NCBI GenBank assembly: GCA_030998015.1
Contig: JARWMV010000248.1
Span: 1-54,330 of the forward strand
Reading direction: 5' to 3'
From: Ceratorhiza oryzae-sativae
Taxonomy: Eukaryota; Basidiomycota; Agaricomycetes; Cantharellales; Ceratobasidiaceae
DNA length: 54,330 nucleotides
Shown: positions 22,429-34,039 of the stretch, one piece after another
How the letters are laid out: each line of letters starts with the position of its first letter
Position numbering within the stretch: the stretch's first letter is position 1
Program-made: the position numbers and the translations under genes
Notes under the pieces: generated by a model
Database searches by the model: none
What the model was told of the DNA's origin: nothing
The model's input: only the letters and a program-made list of their open reading frames with translations

Positions 22429-23794
22429 TAGATATTTGTGGACCTGTAAAACCAATCAAAGCTCAAAAGTCGTGGTCGAGGTCGGAAACAACGGCAGCCA
22501 CGAATCAAAGCGCCCTGTCAACACGTAATGATTTGTCAGCGTCACCATGCACGTGACTTGTCGTTCATTCCTCCTTTTGTGGAAGCCGATTTAGCCTAGC
22601 ACAAGCCGTGAGAGCTTCGGGTCATATCCCCCAAATGGAAAAATACAATATTATATATCCTATTTACTCTCTTTCATATTTCCCGAAATGGCCTCAAAGC
22701 ATTCAAGACTTCAAATTCGTCATTGCAAACATAATTCTTCTTCTACCTTTGCGAAAAACAGAGCTTCCAGCTCGAGTAGCCTCACGCTCCTCTGGGTCTC
22801 ATGAGCACTGCTTCATTGCTACCCCCACATTATCCATTACAACTGGAAGCTGAGCTCACTTAGAAGACTCATCATAAAAAAAAGTTGCTTTTTTACCGAG
22901 GGCAACTGAGTTTGGCCATCCAACAACCGCCAAACTCCCCACAATAAAATGCCACGTTTGTTGTCCACCTGTGACGCAGTATTGGGCGGTTATAAAGAGC
23001 AGCTCGAGCAAGGTGAAACTCAGATGAGCAATGGACCCCAAGTACCTTGTGCCGCATATAGTTCTACGGTATTGAAGATACAACATTATATTACAAGTTC
23101 AAGGGGCCTTGAAAAAGTACACTCGCTTGCAAATGCAACTTTTCCTCCACCTCTCCGTCTGGGTTAGATGGAACAAGGTCAAAAAGCGAGGGTACATCGT
23201 ATATACTATGAGCTCTGGCCTCTTTGGCTGCTGGGGTCTCTTCATGTTTCCGCAGCTGGTAAAAAGGCTGCATCTAGATTGAATATACATTCTTACGCCT
23301 AGACCGATCGACAGAAAAAAGCTCTGTATAAACAAAAGGCCATCCAAAAGCCTTCCCCCCGACCGAACAACAGTGAATTCGGTCAAGCCTAGCGGTTAAA
23401 ATATTAACCTCCGCGAATAACCTTCCCATGTTAACTCGTGCTCCATCCCAGGGTATTGGTCTCAGTGGAATAGCCGTTACTTGGTACCTCACCCTTCTAC
23501 CACCATCCAAAGCTCCACAACATTCCATCTCGTTGTCTTATTGGTGCACAAACGGTTTGATCCCGGCCATTCTCCCCTAATGGGCCAAGAGCGCTCATCC
23601 ATTGGGCGACGTGTCTGCACATACCTCGACATTCCCTGCCCTGATAGATCCCCTTCGAAGAAGTCCCATTAATATATTCGGATCCGACCAGAAGAGCGAG
23701 GCCGTTACCCCTTGTTGGCACTCACACAAGAGCGGAAGCTGCGCTCTTATGACATGGCCGAGTATTTCAGCCGCGAGACGCGACTAGCACCGAA
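22429..23794. other. Intergenic, no recognised gene
   Basis: This separates the divergent WW-domain gene (minus) and the coding-like region beginning at 23795 (plus). It contains AT-rich stretches at about 22640-22760 and many short frames on both strands. None shows a family motif. Confidence 0.4.
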
Positions 23795-24391
23795 ATGAAC
23801 AACCAATCTGATGCAAAAGCTCCGCAACATTCTCAGTTGATTGAAGATCCGTTTACAGGCACTTCCGACGTTTCCCCGCACAGCATATCATATCCTGGCG
23901 CTATGAGAACATTCGACGTTCACGGATCTGGTCGTGGCACCAATTCTTTTCGAAGCTCATTTTTTTTTCTTACTACCGGCGGCGATACGACCTTGATTGA
24001 TCAATTTGATAATGATTTCTCTCTGTTCGAAGAACAACTTCGTCTGAGTAACCGAAAACCAGGAGATACAGACAGACACCCACAAACCGTAGATCGACAT
24101 TTTGAGACCGTACAGCCTCAGTTGTCAATCAGAATCATTAGTCTCGATCTTTCCGCTCTTACGGCAAAGCGCTTCTTCTCCGGCGCTCAAGGGCTTCTTG
24201 GCATAGGATTTCTTTCCTCCGCAAAGGGTGAAATGATTGTCTTTTTTTTTTCCTCTCTTGATCGCAACATTGCATCGGGGTCAATATTTTATCAAGATAG
24301 CAATTTGATTTCGAACGAAAAAAAAACTCTGGTATATCCATTTTCGTCCTGTAGCCCATCCCCACGTTGCGCATTTGCCCAGAAGGCTTAG
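23795..24391 (+). CDS. Unassigned open frame, 198 codons
   Basis: ATG 23795 opens an uninterrupted frame to 24391. It begins MNNQSDAKAPQHSQLIEDPF and includes MRTFDVHGSGRGTNSFRSS, then TTLIDQFDNDFSLFEEQLRL. Codon use in the first two thirds looks coding. The frame runs through homopolymers (T9 at about 23960, T10 at about 24242, A8 at about 24319) that translate as Phe or Lys runs, so frame errors or introns may be hidden there. A further open stretch at about 24640-24801 ends in SFEPERSSGDSFRLLTAEAF and a TAG and may be a 3' exon. No family is recognised. It could be a lineage-specific gene or a relic. Confidence 0.4.
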   Translation: MNNQSDAKAPQHSQLIEDPFTGTSDVSPHSISYPGAMRTFDVHGSGRGTNSFRSSFFFLTTGGDTTLIDQFDNDFSLFEEQLRLSNRKPGDTDRHPQTVDRHFETVQPQLSIRIISLDLSALTAKRFFSGAQGLLGIGFLSSAKGEMIVFFFSSLDRNIASGSIFYQDSNLISNEKKTLVYPFSSCSPSPRCAFAQKA

Positions 24392-24639
24392 TCTACCTCG
24401 GCCAAGTCCTATTTCAAGCGATTTGGGACAATAAAAAACGAGCGACCGCCATCGATAAGACTGGGCGCTCACGTCGGCCAAGGGGTTCGCCGATAACCAA
24501 CGAAGGAGTTCGACGCGGCTTCCTCCAATTCTATCGGTCTGAATATATCCGTCATGAATCAGCCGGGCATCATTTCAGCCCGCTCGGGGGTTTGAAGACC
24601 CAGAAGGTATATATATAAAAAAAACCGGCATCGGGATTC

Positions 24640-24801
24640 CGTAAGACTAGATTGTCGGACTCTGGGAAACACTTGCTTCATTTTGACAACCAGACGAGTT
24701 TCGAACCGGAACGATCGTCCGGCGATTCTTTTCGCCTATTGACAGCAGAAGCTTTCGATGAAGCCATCTTGGTTGACGTCCTTCAGTTAAATTCGCGCTA
24801 G
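24640..24801 (+). other. Coding-like stretch, possible 3' exon of the preceding locus
   Basis: An open frame without ATG reads TRLSDSGKHLLHFDNQTSFE, then a Ser/Glu-rich stretch and EAFDEAILVDVLQLNSR before a TAG at 24799-24801. The amino-acid composition looks like protein rather than chance. The intervening sequence (24392-24640) has an AT/poly-A tract and no obvious clean splice. Confidence 0.3.
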
Positions 24802-25291
24802 ATGTGGCGGAAGTCGTTTCTGGCCTACAACAGTCCTGTTTTTATCCTATAATCCGAACTAGAAACATACCTTTCTTGAGTTGAAGACCAATCAGCCACA
24901 AACGCTCACAAAGCCGACTTCTTAGAGACCTGAGTTTGATTAGATACATGAATAACAGCGACAAATGAGCATGACAAATGCGTGACAGATGACTAAAATA
25001 CATATGTGACAATAACCGGGTGCATCAGACCAAAACTCTATTCACCTCGACCCCAATCCCATCAATGCGCGCGCGTGCCATCGCCCATCCTCGGTCCGCG
25101 TGATGCTGCAGCACGGTACCAGAGCCAACCACTATATTATGGGAGGACTCGCCCCATCACATAATACAGGATTCTAGTGCGGCTACCGAGCTCTAATATG
25201 CACGTTTCATTTCTGGTTGCATCAGAAGAAAGAAGCATGGGGTCAGCATACGACTTGGCCATGGATTGCGTCCATCCCCCGTCGCACAGCA
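24802..25291. other. Convergent intergenic spacer
   Basis: No gene is recognised. This is the 3' flank of the zinc-finger gene (minus) and of the coding-like region to the left. Confidence 0.4.
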
Positions 25292-27217
25292 TCACGGAAT
25301 CCAGCATATTGCCCACTCAAATGCAGGGGTCTGGGGGGGAACAGCCCTGACGCCGTCTGGGCCTTTGCGGGAACGTGACGATATGAAAGAAGGATGATGA
25401 CGTACCTGGTGTTGGACTTTAACGTGCCTGTCTCGGGCATCTTCCCGGGTAAAGCGGACTGCACAATGTGGGCAGTCAAAGTCTAGCCGATCGCCCATTA
25501 CCCAATCCGGCGGCAGGAGTCCCGCCTTATCCCGTGTGATTAAGCCGTCTGAAACCGCTCTTGCCTACAAGCATATCGGTGTCAGTTGTCGTTGACTAAG
25601 CACACATCCCCAACGCAAGTCATTACCTCTTCCCGTAAGTGTACAGTTCGGCTAGACAGACACCCGACGAAAAAAAGAATGAGCTGAAGCCCATTTGCCA
25701 ACAGCAAGGTCTGACTTACAGATGTCTCTCCAGATCAGGACCTCTGCCCGCGCTTGTACGACACTGTAACCCGGTTACCGGGTTGATGTAAGAGCATCTA
25801 CCGAGGCACAGCGTCAGTTTCCCGACGACGAGCATGATTCGCGAACATATGCTTTGGGTATATGCCAGCGCAAGACGTCCCAAAATAGCAAACTTGCCTC
25901 GTGCGTTGGTTCCACTTGATCCCAGCTGGCCGCTGCACGCGGATAGTTGCTGCGGTGTTCTTTCCCCGGTCGCCTGCACTATTCCCCCTTCGCATCGGTC
26001 CCGCCGCCGGATGCCCGCGTGAGACACTATCCTCGGATTTGGCACGCACCCCGTTGGAATTTTCGGATTTGATTTCCGGCTCGTTGAGAGGCGACGCGAG
26101 GGGCTCTGAGATCACTCGCTCGCTCGCCGACGGGGATCTGATCGGAGAGGCGGGGCGTGGTTGGTAGGAATCGCTGAGTGGAGATTCGGCGACGTCGCCA
26201 TCTAGGGTAGACAATACCGTGACGGGACTCGCGGAGAGCTTTGGACCATGTGCACTGGGGTGGAGACCAGTGGAGCTCTCGGTATCGGTCGGAGAGTAGG
26301 CGCCAGTGGGTTCCCGATAGGGAGGATGCAAGGAGAAGGTGTTGGAAGCGTGCGTGGCGGACAAGGGAGAGGGTATGGCTGAAACCGTGTCGTGGATAGT
26401 AGAAGGATTGATCGAGGGTGCGAGGTTTGGGGTTTGGTCGCTGTAGGGATGGGGTTGGTAATATTGGGTCGACGCAGGAAGGCCAGTGTATTCCACGGGT
26501 GAGCCTATATTCGGGGACTGAGACTCGTGCACGTCTGGGATGTATGGAGTTTGCCTGCAGCGATGAGAACGACGTCATCCATATATCGACGTGAAACCTA
26601 CATGGTGCCCATCTCGCCAACGGGCTGCTGCCGGGGATCGGATCTGGCCAGGTATCTCTCGACGTATTCGCCGGCGCGCAACTCGGGTATAAACCGGTCG
26701 TATTGCGTGTCGGCCGACGACGCATTGATTCCATTGCGGCGAAACCATTGGTCGCGGACGCTCTGCTCCCATGCTTGGCGCAAGACGAGGCGGTCGTACT
26801 CGTATGGAGACTCCGAGTTGGCGGTACCCGACCACGCCGGAGAATGATATGGCATCTGACAATGGAATGCTCATAAACGTGACAGCAGACGGTGATGGGG
26901 AGAAATGAATTTACGTGATAGATGGCGTTGGGATCGAGGGGGACGTCGAGCCAGGCGGAGCTCAGATGCGCGCCGTCTGGGGACGCGGGGAGGTGGTGTG
27001 AGTAAGGCGCTGTGGAGTGCGCATGGGACTGGCTGAGCCCGTACGTTGCGTGCGAGCCCGAGGGGCCGGGGGCGAGGCTGTCTTCGGCGAGGGCGTACAT
27101 GGGCCAGGAGTAGGCGGACATGTCCTGGCGCCGTTCGTCCCGTCGCATGTTGGCTGTTGGGTCCGGGCAGCGCGCAAGGTCGGTCGGCTGGGCGTATATG
27201 TGCAGTGTCGCGGCCAT
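25292..27217 (-). CDS. C2H2 zinc-finger protein, probable transcription regulator
   Basis: Six exons on the minus strand. The start is uncertain: ATG 27217 (MAATLHIYAQPTDLARCPD) is used, but an in-frame ATG at 27391 would add 58 residues. The N-terminal half is disordered and rich in Ser, Pro, Tyr and His. The next exon has an alpha-helical stretch (VLRQAWEQSVRDQWFRRNGI). A Ser/Pro-rich region of about 200 residues ends in a basic segment (RVQRPAGIKWNQRTR). Two fingers close the protein. The first is C-x11-C-x12-H-x4-H (from CSYINPVTGLQC to HLRTVH) and spans an intron. The second is classical (FDCPHCAVRFTREDARDRH, then VKVQH). The intron just before the first finger uses a GC donor (gcaagt) at about 25896. 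The stop is placed at 25294-25292. A DNA-binding role is inferred from the fingers; targets unknown. Confidence 0.78.
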
Positions 27218-27399
27218 AGGGGCTGACCCAGGTCGACGCGAGGCAGAGGATATGTCGGGCTGGCCAAGGCGCACATTATGAGGGCCCCGGCGGTCGTGGG
27301 CTGTGTGGCCCGTGCCGGCTGGGGCCATCAGCCTGACCCGGCGGTGTGGAGAGCAAGTCGCGCGCATCCAGAGTGCGGGTCTCAGGACCATCTGTCAGA

Positions 27400-28900
27400 T
27401 CGGAATCCATCCATCGAATCCGAGGCTTTTCGCAAGCGAAGCAACATCGATGATGCCAGCTGCAGATGTCACCGTGGGGATCGCGGTCCGCATTGGGCTC
27501 CGCGTTTGCCGCCTAATGAGCTCAGGGCCACCACACATCGGGCTTCGCGGCGTTCCTGTTTGCAGGAATATTCGCCTGCCAGGTGGCGGTACGCTTCCTC
27601 TTTGGCCCACCACCCTCGGCCGGCCATCAATGACGCTCCCCGGTTCGATCGCATGGCGCGCGCTGCACCACGCATCCAGCGTTCGGCCCGAGTCTCCCCC
27701 CCCCCCGAAAAGGCAAAGCAAGGGTCGAACCATCGTTATGTCAACTCGCAGCCATGTGCAGAGCCAACTGCTGTTCTGGTGCGCTGCGGTTTGTTTGAGA
27801 ATCGCTGAGGAGATGACAATGGCGTGCATGCCGTTTTCCGATCTGGTCGGCCTAGAGTTCCTGAAATACGGCAGGTTATTGAGTAGCCAGACGTAGAGGC
27901 AACATCCGCATATTGTTTCAAGGACTCAATCCTGACGGAAGACCATCGGATGTCATGATCTGCAGATACCATATCACACATCTCGGACCCAGAAGACCTG
28001 ACGCCGTGAAACCGGGATAAATGACAGAGGATCGACTTGGGGAATGCCGTGTGTTCACTCGTCCTGGGCCATGATTCTTGATTTGCAGAGCTTGGATATC
28101 GTGTGAATGCGGGGACGTTGCTCATCCCGAACTGTCACCGGTATCCAATTCAACGGCGGTCTCACGGCAACGCATACCCACCTAGCAAGAGGTTCTAAGA
28201 CCAAACGACTCTAGTATGTGCCCATTCTGACGTCAAAGGTGACTCTGCAGAGAGCACATGATGTTTCGTGCTTGTTTATTCTGCGAGGGCGGTTTGTATA
28301 CTTTGATTGATCGAACGTGCTTGTGTCTCAATGCCCGAGTTTCTCGGCGTCGCTTGGCTGCCTAGTAATTTTGACCAGTAAAAGTTGTATTTATATACAT
28401 ACAGGCAAGCGAATAGAGTTACCTTAATCTATCAGCTACTACTAATATACATTCATGACTACAATATAAATGATCGATCATTTGTCTCCCGATCGGCGGG
28501 CATCGTCGAAGCCCGGTTGATCCAGTTGAAATTCCGGACACACTGACTCCTCCTTGACAGCAACTCAAAGCGTGACCGCTGAACCAGCTTACTCGCTTTT
28601 TTGACCCACAACTTGCCCAACGGCTGGCGCCACACAATCAGGTGTTTTCTGCCGCTGGCTCAGGCCCCAGAAACTGTGAGACGGATGCGATGTATAAATA
28701 GGTTACATATTCAGCCGTGCGGGTGGCATTCACACACAGCATACCACGCCGGGTATCGTGCCCGTCCACACGGGAAATGGTTTCCGCAATCCCATCTCTG
28801 GACCTAACCGTATGCGCATGTACCTATTTCCTCGGAAACGAATGAAATTCGCACTCGGACGCGTGGGCTTTTCGCAATCGTCTCTCGCAGTTTTCATTCA
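27400..28900. other. GC-rich upstream region, no recognised gene
   Basis: Long open frames overlap on both strands at 27278-27896 and 27395-28125, as expected in GC-rich DNA. None shows a domain, and the frames compete with each other. It may hold the promoter and 5' exons of the zinc-finger gene. A C11 tract lies at about 27698. Confidence 0.4.
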
Positions 28901-30509
28901 CCGCGAGTCCAGAACACGAGATAGCCGACAGCCACGGAGGTCGGCAGCAACCAAGGATGGGAATCGGGCGGATATGCACAACTCTGACCCCCCCCCCCGT
29001 TCACGTATCGTTTGATCGACGCGATACCGAATTGATTGAGTCATAGGCGAGAACGGAACGTCAAAATCGAACGGGAGGCTGTGACGAAAGACGTTTCCTT
29101 CGCGGTTCACGGGACCGCAAGCCGGGGAGTACTTGTCCCGGAACTGTCCTCTGTCGTGGCGTGCCTGAGCGAGGCTCTTGGTACGGTAAGAGCCCCGAGA
29201 TTGTGCGGGCTCGGACCTCCGAACGAGTCCGAGATCTACTGGCGAAACAAAGGAGTGCAAAAAAGAATTAATTCAAGCCTATGCTGAAACCGTTTGGATG
29301 TTCCTACAACGGTATTGACATTATCTCGCTGTACGGTGCCTTGCGCCACATAAAGCGGCTACCCCATCCGGCTACATACACCCGGGTTTAGACCTAATAT
29401 AATGGTGTCAGCTCATTTGCAAGTCTGTATCTGGATCATGATGTCAAGGCACGATCGAGCGGCATTGTCCGCCGACGACGACAACAGACCTGCCGCTGGA
29501 ATATCCCCGGGGGAATGCCTAATGTCCAACTAGGACTGCGAAGAGTATGGAAGTCGCACTGATCAACAATCAAAGTTTGCGCAAACTAGGCTATATTCGC
29601 TGCGGAACCCCGCACAACTTCATACGATATATCTCGGCTCCCAAACTGGGCGTCTTCAGGTCAAATCTGGAAGTGAAGCATGCGGCATTGCAATGACGCC
29701 AAGAACTGAAGCGTGAGATTTGCATACGGGCAGGTGTCATTGACGGCTAGTCAGCCGCACGTCCCAAATGGGCATTTCGTGGAGGGAGCGCTCAGAGTGC
29801 ATATGACACAATTGGACGACTCTGCTCTTCAGCAGTATGATGAAATTTCATCCTGATCGTTGACCCGGTGACCTTGCACAGTAATGACACTTCTCGGAGC
29901 ACCGGAGAGACCAACTCGTCTGAGCCCAATACGTAGCGAATTGCGCATATGCGTCAAGTTTACACTATTCAACCATGCTATATGGGTCAAACATCCAATA
30001 ATTGACTCTCCAGCGTGTTTGTGCTTACCGAATTCTAGGCTACCAATCAGCTAAACGAGAGCTATCCATAGGACACGTTATCCACAGTAAAATAACACGC
30101 TGTTGATAGCTCCGGAAGGGAGTATCATAATGGTGGTTCTACAACAGGCATAGTCGTCATACCATCCAGAGTGATAGCAACCTGCTGCGGAAATCAACTA
30201 TCAGTCCGACGCTATTTCGATTCCTAGTCGGCAAGCGGATCCCGAGTGTGATATGCGATCAGGATTCTGGTGAATAATTGACCAATTACGGGTTTCGGAT
30301 ACGCCTCTGCTCGTGCAAATCGGGCGTATCTACCCGAGTGGAAAATGCATTACAAGGGTATTTTCATCGGTAACCGCCGTTGTCCCCAGATTTACGATCT
30401 GGGCATGATGAACCTGAGCTCGAGCCTTGTGAATCCGGCGGCTCGATCCAGAAAGGTGTGGTCACACTGCGGAGCCAACGGTTTATCGAAAAAGCCGCGT
30501 GTTGCGGAG

Positions 30510-30546
30510 CGTGGGGGGGGGGAGGTGATCTAGCCCCCCCCCCACG
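30510..30546. repeat. Perfect G10/C10 hairpin
   Basis: CGT followed by ten G, an 11-nt loop (AGGTGATCTAG), then ten C followed by ACG. The two 13-nt arms pair perfectly. The G run could alternatively take part in other G-rich structures. No function is assigned. Confidence 0.85.
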
Positions 30547-31466
30547 TCGATCCAATTCTGCATTCGGTTTGAAATGGATTTGAATCTTGAGAACGAACGA
30601 GTTTTTGCCTAGGGTTTTTGCCTAGGTGGTCTGGATCCATATGAGCCGGTGGAGTTGACTTGAGTCTCCGCGGTATCATCGCAAAAGGCTTGCCATCTTG
30701 GTCGGTGGCACCCTGCCAATCAAAAGGCCCCCGCTCGTTCGGCGGCAACTCAAGCCAGGTATTCTGTCTCCTAGAAGACTACCAACCGTCCAAATTCGTC
30801 AGGCAAGGCTATAGCACCTAGGCTTGCTTCCATATGAAGGATTTCGAGGCGTTGTGATCAGGGAAAGAAGACAGCATCGGATCGCTTGAAACGCCGGTTG
30901 CACAAAGCGCATATGGGCGGCTATTTCGTGCATGGCGCCGTAAAGGTTTCGCGAACCGACGGTGTAGAGAAACAAGGTTTGTTGGGATATGTTTCCCACG
31001 GCATACCATACATCTCTGAGCTCCGAGAGCTCCGTTCCGCAATTTGACCCCAGAGGTTATTGTTATCTCAGCTTCACCGTATTCGTGTCAAGTAAATCAC
31101 TCGCATGGCTTGGACTTCTTGGAAGTCCTATGATAGGTTACCGGATCCCGTTTGTGGAGCCGAACCTCGAGCGAAGCTGGAATACACGATTATATCAGGA
31201 TGTGTAATATATAATGCCACCGGATATAAGTTTTGGTTCGTTTATGACTACTTCATTAATCGGGTGGCCATTTCATTGCCCTGTGACTGAAGCGGCCAAA
31301 GTGAACTGGACTGTAAAGCAGTGATCCGTCACAGAACAACGAGCAGCGACCCAGAGAAAAAAATTGTGCTCAAGAACGTGTGAAAGAATCGCGGGCGGAC
31401 TCTGTGAAGAGAGTAAAATTTTCGGGTAGGCCATATCTTTGGGCTGAATAGCTACAAGTCGACTGG

Positions 31467-31926
31467 GTGTTAGATTTGGTGCCACGGGAAGAAGCAGGTG
31501 CAGGTCGGACCGCCAGCCGTTTACATAAAGAGAGTTCCCAGTTGGATGGATTATCGACATTCCATCTTGGATCAAGCCACAGCGACGTTTCGTGGGGTGA
31601 TTTTGTAGTAGAGCTCGAGTTCAGAGTTAGGGGGCCACGAGAGAGCCCGGGAGGTACAGCAGGGCTAACCTTGATTTCAAAGTACAACGGAGAGTCGGTA
31701 GCGCGGAGAATCAGGTACGCAGATTGTACAGAAAAGGGCTGCAGCGTGCGATACGCTCAGCCTCAGAAGACATTCTATGTGTGTGAATGTAAGCTCCCAA
31801 ACCCCTGGAAGCAGTGATACACTTATTGCGAGTACAGAATCAGAGGAGCTGCTTCGTCAACGAGTTGTGGACCTTGAGAACATATCAGGGAGGCTTGCTA
31901 GTACAGGTGGCATGAGATCAAGGTAG
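31467..31926 (+). other. Coding-like relic, unassigned
   Basis: Two overlapping open stretches look protein-like. One, 31467-31817 without ATG, contains WGDFVVELEFRVRGPRE. The other, about 31690-31926, ends with STESEELLRQRVVDLENISG, a probable coiled coil. I see no start codon or splice set that unites them. It may be a gene remnant. Confidence 0.22.
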
Positions 31927-33731
31927 GTTAAATATTGCCGGTGCGCAAAATATACGTAATAGCGGCCATCACGTGAGTTTAGGCAGCACATCGTTCCATC
32001 TGACCCACTCGGTGCCCCCGCTTCGAGAACCTTGTAGTAGAAACTTCTGGCACTGATAAATTGTCAGGTTCATTTTGATGTACAATTAAATTATGATAAG
32101 ATGGTGTATCGCATATAGGCATATGTTTCTAAATTGAAGAGTAAGCCCCAAGTAACTGAATGGAGGTTTACACGCCAACTCACATACGAACTGTTCCAGA
32201 AGCTCTATCTATAGCGAGTCAAGAAGCAACAGGTCTCCCTGTGGCCCGGAGCCGAAAAGAAACAACAAATATCAACTAGCTCATAGGTCCTGACTTTGTA
32301 GAAACCAGTACCCGAGATAAGCAGGCGATCCAACCGCGACGCTTAATCGTCATCGAAACTACGATGGCCGCGGATCACTGAACCAACTAGGGTTGCTTTC
32401 AATCCCTCAACCCTTCCAGCCGTAGGGCTGTAACGGAAATCGAACGATCATTTCAACGCATGCCGGGTTGAGCAATCCTATAAGAAGGCATGTGACAGAC
32501 TCTCGAAGTGGCGGTCTGCGGTCTGTCTCAGCTCGGGTGAGGCACGACGAACAGACGGGTGCCTAGCTGGTTCGTCCCAGAACCTCGGTCCTGACGTAAC
32601 TTGTACTCCCAGGCTGTAAGGATATCTGTTGGTGGGACACCCGAGTAACGGCATCCTAGTGTGGCTATTGTCGATCACCAGCCGCGTTCTAAAGGTAATC
32701 GCAAACGTTCTCATGAGCTACTAGGATCGACGGTCCGAACAGATTCCGGTACGCTATGCATAGTTGGAAGAGTCTCACGGGACAAGGGTGCTACATTCAG
32801 TGCGGAGGATTCAAGGTTTCGAGGCCGTCATCAGGTAGAGTTAAGCTTCAGCCTGGGGGTGCAGTCGCACAGGCTACGTGAGCTGATTCAGCAAGTTATA
32901 TTGAGATAGACATTAAAGAGATATCGCATGCCAAGAGATGGAAGGTTTGATTACTAAACGCTGGTAACGTATGTAGAAGAAACTTCGAGCCAAATATGCT
33001 GAGTTTGTTCGCAAGGCTCGCGGATATACCCGAGTGATACATGTTGGGTTGATGCCGAAGCAGCAAGTTTTTACGAAATAGACGTGGTGGGTGAATCAAC
33101 GAAGGCCTGTGGTATATACAGCGCATACAAGTTGTATCTGGGGCTAACTGGGATAGCCAGCCAATCTGCTCAAATCTATCCGAATCGCATTCTGCGCTAA
33201 AATGGCTAGCTTATGATTATATAAAAGGGGTTTGAAATAGCGGGCTCAACCATAACTAGATTACCCGTCGTCGGAGTTGACTACTTGACGCGCTTGGCCA
33301 AAAGATGAATCTCGAAGACACTCCCAAGATTTGATGTCGCAAAACAATACATTCTAGCCTCGAGGGCAGACTTGTTTCCTTCTGCCTCATCTCTCTTTCA
33401 CTTTCTTCAGGTTTCATTGATCAGACCTAGTCCTTTCACGACTTTGAACTGGAACACAACAGCCATAATTGGTTTAATCTTATGCGGTCGGCGCTTAGCC
33501 TATAGCCATTGTCTCTTTGCTTCCCTCTTGCTTCGGCTGTACTCTGCCAAATGCACAATCGCACCACGAGAGAATCGCTCGTCGTGACTATAGTTAAGGA
33601 TTTTTCCCGTAATTGTAACTGTCAGTTAGTGAGCGTAAAGATCTCGATGTGTATAAATCGAGTCCAATAAAGCAGAGACGTGACCGAGATGTGCCGTTCC
33701 TGGATATAAATGCATTGGATTACAAAACTGG

Positions 33732-33785
33732 TGCAGCATGCATGCCGAGGTGCTGTAAGCACATCACATTGGCATGCATGCTGCA
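33732..33785. repeat. Nested perfect inverted repeat upstream of the 34040 gene
   Basis: TGCAGCATGCATGCC at 33732-33746 is exactly inverted at 33771-33785. Inside lies a second small hairpin, GTGCT-GTA-AGCAC (33750-33762). It ends about 255 bp before the next start codon, so a regulatory role is possible but unproven. Confidence 0.8.
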
Positions 33786-34039
33786 TATCCAAGCGCCGAC
33801 ACATGATCTGGGCGCTTAAGTATTTTCCGATTCTCGGCAACTCGGGCACATTGCCTGATTCCTACGTCGTCCACGCTTTCACGCTGCTCGTCGGACCCAC
33901 CCGCGTTCTCTACCTAGACTGTGCTAACCTGTATCTATAATTACGAGTGAGTGGATATGCATGGTGTTTAAACGGGGCTAAGTCTTGTCCCAGTTCATTC
34001 ATCTCGGATTTATCTGTCTCAATATACCACGTCAAAACT

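Larger units (their letters stand above)
28901..33700. other. Gene-poor region of about 4.8 kb
   Basis: No gene can be assigned. Frames are short, and 29300-30340 has practically none. Homopolymer tracts occur at about 28987 (C) and 30513-30543 (G then C, see separate entry). A coding-like piece lies at 31467-31926, listed separately. The stretch could be decayed repeats, but no terminal repeats or transposase or polymerase motifs are visible. Confidence 0.45.

Noticed and set aside
27278..28125. Several overlapping open frames of 130-197 codons on both strands
   Set aside because: The DNA is GC-rich and several frames are open at once; none contains a recognisable domain, and they compete with each other.
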